Below are positions 26,752 to 35,561 of a stretch of DNA of 50,696 nucleotides, one piece after another. This DNA comes from a virus: positions 1 to 50,696 of IMG/VR virus record IMGVR_UViG_3300006752_000043. The stretch is one strand, 5' to 3'. Each line of letters starts with the position of its first letter. The first letter of the stretch is position 1. The notes under the pieces were generated by a model. That model was not told where the DNA came from. It made no database searches and was given only the letters and a program-made list of their open reading frames with translations. The position numbers and the translations under genes are program-made.

Positions 26752-27357
26752 ATGAATAAAGAATTAGATATTGAAAATTTATGGAATAAATATAGCAACT
26801 TGCTAGGTAAATTAAATTGTGAAGGAACTAGTGCACTGTTAGAGGAGCAAGGACAGAGAATTATTGAATGCACTTATTCGCTAAAGAAGTCTGAGCCTTT
26901 TTGCGGTGTTGGAGGATTAGTATCATATAGTTTAGAACTTGTAAAAACTGCTAATAAAATTTCAAAAGCATTAGAGTACGTAACTACTACGCAAAGTCTT
27001 ATAAAAGTTTGTCTTCTCTCTGAGGTCGGAGCAATTGGCAATTTATTTGCAGACAGACTAATTCTATCAACTTCAGAATGGCATAGAGAAAAGCTAGGTC
27101 AACTATATGAATGGAACACAGGCTGCAATAAATATACAATTCCTCATATGAGTCTGTTTTATATAAATCATTACGGAATTAAATTAACTTGGGAAGAATT
27201 ACTTGCAATACAATTAAGTATGGGTATGCAAGCTGATGAAAACAAGTTTTATTATGGACATGTTCCTCAATTAGCATTATTATTACAAATGTCAAAAGAA
27301 GCAACATTATTAAAACAGAAGAGAATAATTAATGGTACAGATTGTATTCCGTTTTAA
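26752..27357 (+). CDS. Degenerate HD-domain-like phage protein
   Basis: 201 residues. The layout recalls phage HD-type phosphohydrolase-like proteins: GGLVSYSLELVKTANKI where relatives have GGL-x-x-H-S, then LIKVCLLSEVGAIGN where relatives have an HD-x-G-K box, then EWHREKLGQLYEWNTG and the C-terminal LTWEELLAIQLSMGM. The metal-binding His and the His-Asp pair appear to be replaced (Tyr-Ser and Ser-Glu). If the comparison holds, catalysis is lost and the fold may be used for binding only. The family comparison is from memory, so the function stays open. The gene starts immediately after the polA stop and so is probably in the P1 transcript. Confidence 0.6.
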   Translation: MNKELDIENLWNKYSNLLGKLNCEGTSALLEEQGQRIIECTYSLKKSEPFCGVGGLVSYSLELVKTANKISKALEYVTTTQSLIKVCLLSEVGAIGNLFADRLILSTSEWHREKLGQLYEWNTGCNKYTIPHMSLFYINHYGIKLTWEELLAIQLSMGMQADENKFYYGHVPQLALLLQMSKEATLLKQKRIINGTDCIPF

Positions 27358-27371
27358 TAAAGAGAGATATT

Positions 27372-27539
27372 ATGAAATTTGACAAAATTTACAACAAAGT
27401 ATTAACTAAAATATTAGATGAAGTTAATGCTATTTCAGGAGGAGGAGTAGCTGGACATGTAGCGCCTTTAAAATTCAAAGAAGAAGACATAAAAGAAGAA
27501 GAAACAGAAGAGACTAAAGTTAATAAAAAAATTAAATAA
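27372..27539 (+). CDS. Small protein with acidic C-terminus, unknown
   Basis: 55 residues from ATG 27372, which follows AGAGAGA; the longer frame from 27342 overlaps the preceding gene and is less likely. The N-terminus MKFDKIYNKVLTKILDE is amphipathic and ends in Leu-Asp-Glu, matching the (I/L)-x-E pattern cut by T4-type prohead proteases. A Gly-rich turn (ISGGGVAGHVAPL) and a Glu/Lys-rich tail follow. Small phage proteins with this architecture are common near replication genes, but I know of no assigned function. Confidence 0.6.
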   Translation: MKFDKIYNKVLTKILDEVNAISGGGVAGHVAPLKFKEEDIKEEETEETKVNKKIK

Positions 27540-27556
27540 AATAAAGATTAACTTAG

Positions 27557-27587
27557 TCGTGTAAAAATAAAAAATTCAATATATAAT
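27557..27587 (+). promoter_or_regulatory. Promoter P2, TCGTGTAAA-N16-TATAAT, before the SSB gene
   Basis: The nonamer is at 27557-27565 and a perfect TATAAT at 27582-27587. A start near 27594 gives a leader of about 66 nt before the SSB ATG. A second TATAAT overlaps the expected start at 27593. The leader is A/U-rich, with ATTAATTAATTAAT at about 27597-27610, a small TTGG/CCAA hairpin near 27635, and AAGAAAGG as the ribosome site. An A/U-rich leader could serve autoregulation as in T4 gene 32, which is inferred. Confidence 0.7.
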
Positions 27588-27659
27588 CAACCTATAATTA
27601 ATTAATTAATTTATATTTTAATATTTTAAACATTTGGAAACCAAGAAAGGTTACAAAAC

Positions 27660-28445
27660 ATGGCTATCGATTTAGCAGCAATCCGTAAAAAATTAAACCA
27701 ATTATCTGGTAATAACAATAAAAGAAATGCTACATGGCGACCAGAAGAAGGGTCTGAATCAACAATTCGACTCATTGCTTATCCTGACAATGATGGTCAA
27801 CCATTTAAAGAATTGATGTTTTATTACAACATCGGTAATAATCCAGGTCTTCTTGCCCCATACCAATTTGGTAAAGCAGACCCTATCCAAGAGCTTATTA
27901 CAAAGCTTCGTGACGAAGGTTCAAAAGAATCATATGAATTGGCAAAAAAATTGTATCCTAAAATGCGATGTTACGCTCCAGTTGTTGTTCGTGGTGAAGA
28001 AGAAAAAGGTGTTCGTTTATGGGCATTTGGAAAACAAGTTTATCAAACATTGTTAAATTATATGCTTGATGAAGATTACGGTGACATCACTGATCCTATT
28101 GAAGGACGTGACGTTCGTGTAACATGTACGAAAGCACCAGGACAAATGTGGACAACTACAGACGTAAGACCTCGAGGTAAAGATACACCTTTGTCTGAAA
28201 ATGAGCAAAAATCAAAACAATGGCTTGATAACATTCCAGACGTTAATGATTTATTTACTCTTAAAAGTTATAATGAGCTTGAAAATATCATTAATTCTTG
28301 GCTTAACGGTGAAGAAGATAATGGTAAAAAAGAAACAACAAGAGGCGGAAGCTCTAGTACAAATGAGGACAAAAATTCACCAGATAATGTTGCTTCAAAA
28401 TACAGTTCTTTAGACGATGCATTTGCAGATCTTGAGGACCTTTAA
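27660..28445 (+). CDS. Single-stranded DNA-binding protein, gp32-like
   Basis: 261 residues. The N-terminal basic segment AIDLAAIRKKLNQLSG is like the cooperativity region of T4 gp32. The core contains TWRPEEGSESTIRLIAYPD, MRCYAPVVVRGEEEKGVRLW and FGKQVYQTLLNYM. The C-terminus is a flexible Ser/Asn linker with the acidic tail SSLDDAFADLEDL used by gp32 proteins to contact partner replication proteins. Only two Cys residues are present, so the zinc site of T4 gp32 is absent. It coats single-stranded DNA at the fork and during recombination, with UvsX, FEN and helicase encoded directly downstream. Arg codons are mostly CGN (10 of 13), unlike the AGA habit of most neighbours, which fits very high expression. 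Confidence 0.9.
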   Translation: MAIDLAAIRKKLNQLSGNNNKRNATWRPEEGSESTIRLIAYPDNDGQPFKELMFYYNIGNNPGLLAPYQFGKADPIQELITKLRDEGSKESYELAKKLYPKMRCYAPVVVRGEEEKGVRLWAFGKQVYQTLLNYMLDEDYGDITDPIEGRDVRVTCTKAPGQMWTTTDVRPRGKDTPLSENEQKSKQWLDNIPDVNDLFTLKSYNELENIINSWLNGEEDNGKKETTRGGSSSTNEDKNSPDNVASKYSSLDDAFADLEDL

Positions 28446-28460
28446 TAAAAGGAAATAAAA

Positions 28461-29654
28461 TTGGCTAAATCAAAGAAGAATACTACTGATGATTTTACAG
28501 CTGATCTTATTAGATCTTTAAACAAAGAAAGAGGCTCACGAGTTGCTTATAACTTAAGCACTGATGACTCTCCTACTCATGTAAAAAGATGGATCAGTAC
28601 TGGATCAAAACAGTTAGATTATATAATTGCAAATCAAAAAAACGGAGGATTACCAGAAGGGCGTATTGTAGAAATTTTTGGTCCTCCTTCTATTGGTAAA
28701 TCTCACATCGCTACTCAGATTGCTAAATCAACACAAAAGATGGGAGGCATTGTTGTTTATATTGACACAGAAAATGCAACATCTGTTGAGAATTTAAGAC
28801 TTTTAGGTGTAAATATCTCTAAAAGATTTGTATATGTAGATACACATTGTACAGAAGAAGTTTTAAGTATTGCTGAGAGTACTGTCATTAAAGCTAAAGC
28901 TATGGATAAAGATGTACCAGTAACAATTATTTGGGACTCAGTTGCTGCAACGTCACCTAAAGCAGAGCTTGCTGGAGACTATGAAAAAGAATCTATTGGT
29001 CTTCAAGCAAGAGCTATTTCAAAAGGTATGCGTAAGATTACTGGCGTTATTGCTAATGAAAAAGTTCTCATGGTTTGTTTAAATCAAATTAGAACTAAAG
29101 TTGGAGTTTTATACGGTGATCCTACAACAACTCCTGGAGGGATGGCAATTCCTTTCCACTCTTCTGTAAGGATTAAACTAGGCGCTGGATCACAAATATT
29201 AAATAAAGACAAAGAACCAATTGGTATTAATGTATCTGCAAAAGTAATTAAAAACAAAGTATCAGCACCGTTTAGAACTTGTAACTTTGAGATACACTTT
29301 GGTAAAGGGATTAGAGAGCATGAACAACTTTTTGATGAGTTAAGAAGATATGGTTCTGCTGTTACAAATTCTGGATATACAGTTGAAGCGAGTGGTACTG
29401 GTGCTTGGAAATTATTTAATGTAATATCACCTCAAGGTGAAGTTATTATTGAAAAGAAATTTCATAAGAGCGACTTTAATAGTCTTCTTACAAACCCTGA
29501 GTACAAAAAATATTTAGACGAGTTAATTGAAAAGATGCTTGTAAGAAAAAATCAAGTTGAAGTAGATTTAGACACTGAAAGTTATGAAGAAATGAATTCA
29601 TTAGCACAAGAAATGTTAATGGATGAAGACAGTTTAAAAGACATTACAGGTTAG
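28461..29654 (+). CDS. uvsX: UvsX/RecA-family recombinase
   Basis: 397 residues, close to T4 UvsX (391). The start is TTG 28461 behind AAAGGAAATAAAA, giving MAKSKKNTTDD. Walker A is EIFGPPSIGKSH (about residue 70), Walker B is VTIIWDSVAAT (about 153), the L2-side motif is TTPGGMAIPFHSSVRIKLG, and LNQIRTKVG precedes it. In this family the protein forms filaments on single-stranded DNA and carries out strand exchange for recombination-dependent replication and repair. It is 15 nt downstream of the SSB gene and 3 nt upstream of the FEN gene, so all three are probably on one transcript from P2. Confidence 0.93.
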   Translation: MAKSKKNTTDDFTADLIRSLNKERGSRVAYNLSTDDSPTHVKRWISTGSKQLDYIIANQKNGGLPEGRIVEIFGPPSIGKSHIATQIAKSTQKMGGIVVYIDTENATSVENLRLLGVNISKRFVYVDTHCTEEVLSIAESTVIKAKAMDKDVPVTIIWDSVAATSPKAELAGDYEKESIGLQARAISKGMRKITGVIANEKVLMVCLNQIRTKVGVLYGDPTTTPGGMAIPFHSSVRIKLGAGSQILNKDKEPIGINVSAKVIKNKVSAPFRTCNFEIHFGKGIREHEQLFDELRRYGSAVTNSGYTVEASGTGAWKLFNVISPQGEVIIEKKFHKSDFNSLLTNPEYKKYLDELIEKMLVRKNQVEVDLDTESYEEMNSLAQEMLMDEDSLKDITG

Positions 29655-29657
29655 TTT

Positions 29658-30620
29658 ATGAGTAGACCATATATCTTAGTTGATGGTCTGAATGTTTTTA
29701 TGCGTCATTTCGCAGCAAATCCAGGTAGATCATTAAATGGAGAGCTATGTGGTGGAATACTCGGAATGCTAAAAAATATTCAGTACCTAATTGAAAGATT
29801 TCATCCTGAAAAAGTAATTGTTGCTTGGGAAGGTGGAGGATCTTTAAGAAGACGAAATATTGACAGTAACTATAAAGAAGGCAGACGGCCTGTTGGACTA
29901 AATAGAAGCAAGTATAATGATATACCAGAAACTGTTGACAACAGAAACAATCAATTAAAGCTTTTAATAGAAGCAATTAACTTTACTCCTATTACGCAAG
30001 TATATTTAAATGATTGTGAAGCAGATGATATTATTAGTTATGCTTGCAAAAAGTATAGTGCCAACGAAAAAATAATAGTGTCTTCTGATAAGGATTACTA
30101 TCAGCTAATAAATGATCATACAAAAGTATGGTCACCTAATCAGAAGAAAATAATTGACGAAGAAGAAGTAATTAATAAATTTGGTATTTCTCCTCAAAAC
30201 TTTTGTGCTGCAAGATGCTTTGCAGGTGACCAGTCTGACGGTATTAAAGGCGCAAAAGGAGCAGGATTTAAAGTATTATCAAAGAGGTTCCCAGAATTAA
30301 GTCTAAAGAAAGATTATTCTGTTAATGATATAATTAATGAGTCTAACAATAAGATTAAATCTGGCAGTAAACTAAAAGTTTTTAATGAAATCGTTAAAAT
30401 TGAAAGCGAAGCAAAGAAAAACTGGAAGTTAATGTACTTAGATACTGCAATGCTAAATTATGACAAAATTAAATCTTTAAATTATCAAATCGAAAATAGT
30501 CAATTTAAAATAATAAATAAAATGCAAATGATTAAATTCATGATAAATAACGGACTTAATCAATTTGATATACATAGTTTTTTTATAACTTTAAAAGCTA
30601 ATCAACTCGGAGTTAAATAA
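29658..30620 (+). CDS. 5'-3' exonuclease / RNase H, FEN family (T4 Rnh-like)
   Basis: 320 residues, near T4 Rnh (305). The metal-binding Asp/Glu motifs are ILVDGLNVFMRHF (residues 6-18), NDCEADDIISYA (about 117-127), VSSDKDYYQLI (about 141-150) and FAGDQSDGIKGAKGAGFK, the last containing the helix-hairpin-helix start. The RRRNIDSNYKEGRRP segment matches the FEN arch entry region. The role is removal of RNA primers and 5' flaps on the lagging strand, a domain that Pol I has and the phage PolA here lacks. It is 3 nt after uvsX and directly adjoins the helicase gene. Confidence 0.9.
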   Translation: MSRPYILVDGLNVFMRHFAANPGRSLNGELCGGILGMLKNIQYLIERFHPEKVIVAWEGGGSLRRRNIDSNYKEGRRPVGLNRSKYNDIPETVDNRNNQLKLLIEAINFTPITQVYLNDCEADDIISYACKKYSANEKIIVSSDKDYYQLINDHTKVWSPNQKKIIDEEEVINKFGISPQNFCAARCFAGDQSDGIKGAKGAGFKVLSKRFPELSLKKDYSVNDIINESNNKIKSGSKLKVFNEIVKIESEAKKNWKLMYLDTAMLNYDKIKSLNYQIENSQFKIINKMQMIKFMINNGLNQFDIHSFFITLKANQLGVK

Positions 30621-31988
30621 ATGTCAGAAAAAAGTTTTTCTAAGTTCGGAAAACAGTTTCAAGAAAAAATATTTCAATCAATGCTTTCAGATCCTCAATG
30701 GGCTTCTCAAATGGTAGAAGTTATGCAACCTGAATATTTTGATTTAAAATATCTTTCTTATCTTTGTAGTAAACACTTCAAGTATTATGAGAAGTATAAA
30801 ACCTTTTCAACTCTTGCGATGCTAATTACGATTATCAAAGAAGATCTTTCTAAAACAAAAGACTCAGTATTAAGAGATCAAATCATTGAATATCTTCATC
30901 GCATGAAAACAAATCCAGATGTTTGTGATTTACAATATGTAAAAGATAAATCACTTGAATTTTGTAAAAGACAAGCATTTAGAGAAGCTTTAGAAAAATC
31001 TGTAGAATTAATTCAAACAGAAAAATATGAATCTGTTCTTACAATTATGAAAGATGCTATTTCTGTTGGTATGCCTAATACTCAAGGTCATAATTTCTTT
31101 GATGACATTGAAGCAAGATTTGTGCAGATAAATCGGCAAGTATGCCCTACAGGTCTTGAAAGACTAGATGCTCAAGATATTCTAAGAGGAGGATTAGGAC
31201 GAGGTGAATTAGGAGTTATTGCTGCTAATACTGGCGTTGGTAAATCTCATTTTCTTGTAGATATGGGATGTGCTGCAATGAGAGTTGGCAAAAACGTAAT
31301 CCATTATACCTTCGAACTTTCAGAACATGAAACAGGGAAAAGATATGATTCAAATTTATGTGATATCCCAAGTAATGAAGTAATTGAAAGAAAAGGCGAA
31401 GTAATTGAAAAATATAAAAAGATGGATTTAGGTAAATTAATTATTAAAGAATATCCAACAGGCTCTGCTTCAGTTCATACTTTAAGAAATCATATTGAAA
31501 AGTTAACATTAAAAGGTTTCAAGCCTAGTCTTGTAACAGTTGATTACGCTGATGTTATGAAATCAAGTAGAGCATATGATTCACTAAGACATGAACTTAA
31601 ATTAATCTACACTGAATTAAGAAACTTAGCAGTTGATTTGCAAATTCCTATTTGGACTGCATCTCAAGCAAATAAAGTATCTTCTAATTCTGACGTTGTT
31701 GGATTAGAAAACTTAGGTGAATCATATGGTAAAGCACAAGTTGCAGATGTAGTATTGTCAATAAGTAGAAAGCCTATGGAAAAATCCGAAGGTACTGGAC
31801 GTATTTTTGTAGCAAAGAATCGTGCAGGTAGAGATGGATTATTATTTCCGATAAGAATAGATACAGCTAAATCTAAATTTGATATACTAGACGAAAACGA
31901 ATTAACTTTAAGAGAAGCAGTTTCTCAAGATGAAAACGCAATTAAAAACAAATTAAAAGAAGCTTGGAAGGAAGTAAATAAAAAATGA
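30621..31988 (+). CDS. Replicative DNA helicase, DnaB/gp41 family
   Basis: 455 residues, similar to T4 gp41 (475). The N-terminal helical domain (residues about 1-150) is followed by the RecA-like motor with Walker A VIAANTGVGKSH (about 200), HYTFELSEHETGKRYDSNL, Walker B LVTVDYADVMKSS (about 305), WTASQANKVSSNSD and FVAKNRAGRDG (about 395, arginine-finger region). It forms a hexameric ring unwinding DNA 5'-3' at the fork. The start ATG directly follows the FEN stop. It overlaps the dUTPase gene by 4 nt (ATGA). No primase gene is seen in this window. Confidence 0.92.
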   Translation: MSEKSFSKFGKQFQEKIFQSMLSDPQWASQMVEVMQPEYFDLKYLSYLCSKHFKYYEKYKTFSTLAMLITIIKEDLSKTKDSVLRDQIIEYLHRMKTNPDVCDLQYVKDKSLEFCKRQAFREALEKSVELIQTEKYESVLTIMKDAISVGMPNTQGHNFFDDIEARFVQINRQVCPTGLERLDAQDILRGGLGRGELGVIAANTGVGKSHFLVDMGCAAMRVGKNVIHYTFELSEHETGKRYDSNLCDIPSNEVIERKGEVIEKYKKMDLGKLIIKEYPTGSASVHTLRNHIEKLTLKGFKPSLVTVDYADVMKSSRAYDSLRHELKLIYTELRNLAVDLQIPIWTASQANKVSSNSDVVGLENLGESYGKAQVADVVLSISRKPMEKSEGTGRIFVAKNRAGRDGLLFPIRIDTAKSKFDILDENELTLREAVSQDENAIKNKLKEAWKEVNKK

Positions 31989-32464
31989 TAAATATTTTTT
32001 GTGATCAAACACTACTTAAAGTGTTAAAAGATAACGATGTAAAAGATTATTGCCCAGCTTATAATGGTGAAAGTGTAGGATTAGATTTATACAACGCGGG
32101 AGATGAAATTACAATTCCTTCTATAATCGAAAGTAAAAGTATTCCTAGAACTTTAATACCTACAGGATTATTTATTGATGTTCCTTTAGGATATGTTGCT
32201 TTAATACAAGAAAGAGGATCAATTACTAAAACCAGTCTTAAAGTTAGAGCTGGTGTTATTGACCCTGGTTATACTGGAGAAATCTTTGTAAATCTTGTTA
32301 ATCTTTCAAATGAAAGTAAAAAAATTAATCAAGGCAGCAAATTGCCAGTACAAATTGTAGTAGTAAAGTGTGACAATAAATTTAAAGTGATAGAAGAGGA
32401 AGAATACTTAAGATTAACCAACGAAAAGCTTAGAAAATGCGGAAAAGTTGGTAGTTCAGACTAA
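31985..32464 (+). CDS. dut: dUTPase (deoxyuridine triphosphatase)
   Basis: 159 residues, the usual trimeric dUTPase length. Motif I is ESVGLDLYNAGD, motif II QERGSITKTSL, motif III AGVIDPGYTGEIFVN (catalytic Asp in the family) and motif IV INQGSKLPVQIVV. Motif V, normally a Gly-rich R-G-x-x-G-F-G-S-T-G tail, is only weakly visible as RKCGKVGSSD, so ATP/dUTP lid closure may differ. The enzyme hydrolyses dUTP to dUMP, giving the substrate for the ThyX enzyme at 38197 and limiting uracil in phage DNA. It starts within the helicase stop and is followed 14 nt later by nrdA. Confidence 0.88.
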   Translation: MINIFCDQTLLKVLKDNDVKDYCPAYNGESVGLDLYNAGDEITIPSIIESKSIPRTLIPTGLFIDVPLGYVALIQERGSITKTSLKVRAGVIDPGYTGEIFVNLVNLSNESKKINQGSKLPVQIVVVKCDNKFKVIEEEEYLRLTNEKLRKCGKVGSSD

Positions 32465-32478
32465 GCAAAGAGGTTAAA

Positions 32479-34257
32479 ATGAAAGAACAACTCTATGGTA
32501 TCACTATAGATAAAGAATTAGATAGTAATTTAACAGATTTCTCTAAGGACTTATTGACAAATTACTACATGAAAAAAGGAGAAAACTCTCCTCAAGAAGC
32601 ATTTGCTAGAGCAGCTGTAGCATTTTCTGAAGGTAATTTAGAATTAGCGCAAAGAATATATGATTATTCTTCTAAGCAGTGGTTTATGTTTAGCTCTCCT
32701 ATACTAAGTAATGCTCCTGTTAAAGGAGAAAAATCTAAAGGTTTACCTATATCTTGTTTTTTGTCTTATGTCGGTGATTCTATAGAAGGACTTATTGACC
32801 ACTCTGACGAACTTCGTTGGATGAGTATAAAAGGAGGCGGCGTAGGAGGTCATTGGAGTGACATTAGATCAAATAGTGATATTGCACCAGGGCCTATACC
32901 TTTCTTGAAAACAACAGACTCTGATATGACTGCATATAGACAAGGGAAAACTCGCAAAGGAAGCTATGCTGCGTATATGGACATAAGTCATCCTGACATT
33001 GTAGAATTTTTAAATATTAGATTGCCAACAGGTGGCGATGTAAACAGAAAATGTTTTAATTTAAATAACGCAATTAACATAACTGATAAGTTTATGAATG
33101 CTGTAATAGCAGGAGAAGACTGGGATTTGATTGATCCTAATGATGCAACTGTAAGAGATACATTAAATGCAAGATCATTATGGCAGAGGATTCTTCAAGT
33201 TAGATTTAGAACTGGTGAGCCTTATATCAATTTTATTGATGAAGCAAATAAGCATCTACCACAATTTCAAAAAGATTTAAATCTTAAAATTCACGGTAGT
33301 AATCTCTGTAACGAGATCCATTTGGCAACTTCTAAAGAAAGAAGTGCAGTTTGCTGCTTAAGTTCTTTAAATTTAGAAAAATACGATGAATGGAAAGATA
33401 CAACAATAGTTGAAGATCTAATTGAATTTCTAGACAACGTATTGCAGCACTTTGTAGACAATGCACCTGATCATTTAAAAAAGGCAAAGTTTTCTGCTTT
33501 TAGAGAAAGAAGCCTTGGATTAGGAGCAATGGGATTTCACTCATATTTGCAATCTAGAGATGTCCCGTTTGAATCTGTTGTTGCTCAATCTTTAAATAAA
33601 TCCATATTTATGAACATAAAAGAAAAAGCTAAACAGAAAACGATAGAATTATCTAAAGTCAAAGGAGAGTGTCCTGATGCAAAAGGTTACGGTGTTAGAA
33701 ATTCTCATCTTCTTGCAATTGCTCCTAATGCCAACAGTTCTATTATTGCTGGGACTTCCCCTTCAATTGAGCCATGGAAAAGTAATGCATTCACTCATAG
33801 AACGAGAGTTGGATCTTATTTAGTAAAAAATCCTCATCTAAATAAAGTAATATTAGAATATGCTAATTTATTATCTAAAGATGAAGTATGGATAAATAAA
33901 CAGTGGAAATCTATTATTCTTTCTGAAGGTTCTGTTCAACATTTAGATTGGTTGCCAGACTGGAATAAACAAGTATTTAAGACAGCATTTGAATTAGATC
34001 AGCGGTGGATTGTAGATCATGCTGGTGATAGACAAGAGTTTATTTGTCAAGGTCAAAGCGTTAATCTATTTTTTCCTGCTGGTACTGAAAAGTCTTTTGT
34101 AAATATGGTTCATATAAGAGCGTGGAAAAAGAATCTTAAAGGTTTATATTACTTAAGAACCAATTCAGGTGCTGCTGCTGAAAAGGTAAGTCAAAAAGTA
34201 GAATCAAACAAGCTTAAAGATTTCCAAGATGAAGATTGTTTGAGCTGTCAAGGATAA
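32479..34257 (+). CDS. nrdA: Ribonucleoside-diphosphate reductase large subunit, class Ia type
   Basis: 592 residues, shorter than typical NrdA (about 750) because the N-terminal ATP-cone region is missing. Active-site residues seen: Cys in LPISCFLSYVGDS, Asn/Cys/Glu in GSNLCNEIHLATS, the partner Cys in SAVCCLSSLNLEK, radical-transfer Tyr-Tyr in LKGLYYLRT, and the C-terminal redox pair in DEDCLSCQG. It converts ribonucleotides to deoxyribonucleotides with NrdB (34294) and a redoxin (35319). Lacking the ATP-cone, it likely escapes dATP feedback inhibition, an advantage during phage replication (inferred). The start ATG 32479 has AAGAGG upstream. Confidence 0.93.
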   Translation: MKEQLYGITIDKELDSNLTDFSKDLLTNYYMKKGENSPQEAFARAAVAFSEGNLELAQRIYDYSSKQWFMFSSPILSNAPVKGEKSKGLPISCFLSYVGDSIEGLIDHSDELRWMSIKGGGVGGHWSDIRSNSDIAPGPIPFLKTTDSDMTAYRQGKTRKGSYAAYMDISHPDIVEFLNIRLPTGGDVNRKCFNLNNAINITDKFMNAVIAGEDWDLIDPNDATVRDTLNARSLWQRILQVRFRTGEPYINFIDEANKHLPQFQKDLNLKIHGSNLCNEIHLATSKERSAVCCLSSLNLEKYDEWKDTTIVEDLIEFLDNVLQHFVDNAPDHLKKAKFSAFRERSLGLGAMGFHSYLQSRDVPFESVVAQSLNKSIFMNIKEKAKQKTIELSKVKGECPDAKGYGVRNSHLLAIAPNANSSIIAGTSPSIEPWKSNAFTHRTRVGSYLVKNPHLNKVILEYANLLSKDEVWINKQWKSIILSEGSVQHLDWLPDWNKQVFKTAFELDQRWIVDHAGDRQEFICQGQSVNLFFPAGTEKSFVNMVHIRAWKKNLKGLYYLRTNSGAAAEKVSQKVESNKLKDFQDEDCLSCQG

Positions 34258-34293
34258 TTATTATTATACAAATATTAAACAGAGGTTATTCAA

Positions 34294-35262
34294 ATGTCTT
34301 TATTAAAATACAATGAAACTTATAAGCCTTTTAAGTACCCGTGGGCAATGGAAATTGCTGAGTCTCACGAAAAAATACACTGGGGAAGCTGGGAGGCAAA
34401 GCTACAAGAAGACGTCAATCAATGGAAAGGCGGAAAGATTTCTTCTGTAGAAAAAAATCATATTACTCAAATACTTCGTTTGTTTACGCAATCTGATGTA
34501 CAAGTTGGTGGAAACTATTGTGACTTGTTTATTCCTAAATTTAAGAATAACGAAATTAGAAGTATGTTGTTAAGCTTTGCCAACAGAGAAGGTACTCATC
34601 AAAGAAGTTATGCACTTCTTAATGATACTTTAGGGTTGCCTGAAGAAGAGTATAGTGCATTCTTAGAATACAAAGAGATGAGCGATAAAATTGAATTCAT
34701 GCAAAAAAATGACGTATCTACTCGAAAAGGTTTAGGTTTAGCACTAGCACAGTCAGCATGTAATGAAGGAATGAGCTTGTTTTCAGCATTCGTAATGTTG
34801 TTGAACTATCAACGTTACGGCAAACTCAAAGGAATGTGTGAAATAGTTGAATGGTCTATACGCGATGAAACAATGCATGTTCAAGGTATGACTCATTTAT
34901 TTAGAGAATATGTTAAAGAGCACCCGAGAGTTGTTAATGATAACTTTAAAAAAGAAATATATCAAATGTATAGAGATGCTGTAAAGCTTGAAGATAAAGT
35001 TATTGATTTAGCTTATGAAATGGGATCAATAGAAGGACTTAATAAAGAAGAAGTTAAAGAATATATAAGGTATCTTGCTGATAGAAGGCTAATCCAATTA
35101 GGACTTAAGCCTAATTTTAAAATAAAAAATAATCCACTTGTATGGCTTGACTGGATTATTAACGGAGATAGCTTTAAGAATTTCTTTGAAGGCACAGTAA
35201 CAGATTATAATGCTGACGGTATGAGTGGTGAAGACTGGGGATGGGAAAATATTGCTTATTAA
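34294..35262 (+). CDS. nrdB: Ribonucleoside-diphosphate reductase small subunit, class Ia type
   Basis: 322 residues. Metal ligands and radical Tyr follow the NrdB pattern: Asp in RLFTQSDVQVGG; Glu-x-x-His and Tyr in ANREGTHQRSYALL (E, H at +3, Tyr at +7, matching the E. coli spacing 115/118/122); Glu in QSACNEGMSLF; Glu and His in SIRDETMHVQGM. It holds the di-metal Tyr radical that powers the large subunit. The C-terminus DGMSGEDWGWENIAY would dock into NrdA. It follows nrdA by 36 nt with AGAGG as ribosome site. Confidence 0.94.
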   Translation: MSLLKYNETYKPFKYPWAMEIAESHEKIHWGSWEAKLQEDVNQWKGGKISSVEKNHITQILRLFTQSDVQVGGNYCDLFIPKFKNNEIRSMLLSFANREGTHQRSYALLNDTLGLPEEEYSAFLEYKEMSDKIEFMQKNDVSTRKGLGLALAQSACNEGMSLFSAFVMLLNYQRYGKLKGMCEIVEWSIRDETMHVQGMTHLFREYVKEHPRVVNDNFKKEIYQMYRDAVKLEDKVIDLAYEMGSIEGLNKEEVKEYIRYLADRRLIQLGLKPNFKIKNNPLVWLDWIINGDSFKNFFEGTVTDYNADGMSGEDWGWENIAY

Positions 35263-35318
35263 ATTATAAAATTTATTTTCTTTATATATAATATCTTTAT
35301 ACAGACAAAAGGATTTTT

Positions 35319-35561
35319 ATGAGTAAAGAGATATTATTCTTCAGTACAAAAAAATGCGTTCCATGTACTAGTATAAAACAAAAATTAAATGAAAGTATAA
35401 CTCAAGAATTAAACATTTGTTTTCTTGATGGAGAAGAAGACGTTGACATGTTTATTAAATATAGAGTTATGGGCGTTCCTACTTTTATTAAACTAGTAAA
35501 TGGTGTAGAAACAAATAGAAAATCTGGACATAGAACTGTCCAAGAACTGAGAGAACTATAA
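35319..35561 (+). CDS. Thioredoxin/glutaredoxin-like protein
   Basis: 80 residues. The redox motif CVPC is in FSTKKCVPCTSIKQKL near the N-terminus, and the cis-Pro loop is VMGVPTFIKLVNG, both in thioredoxin-fold positions. It most likely reduces the C-terminal Cys pair of NrdA. Nothing separates a small thioredoxin from a NrdC/NrdH-type glutaredoxin with certainty. The stop overlaps the next start by 1 nt (TAATG), so translation of the ClpP-like gene is coupled. Start ATG 35319 is behind AAAAGG. Confidence 0.85.
   Translation: MSKEILFFSTKKCVPCTSIKQKLNESITQELNICFLDGEEDVDMFIKYRVMGVPTFIKLVNGVETNRKSGHRTVQELREL

Noticed and set aside
35263-35318. TATAAT at 35287 as another member of the promoter class before the redoxin gene
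   Set aside because: The position where the nonamer should be (35262-35270) matches only 5 of 9 bases, all T or A.
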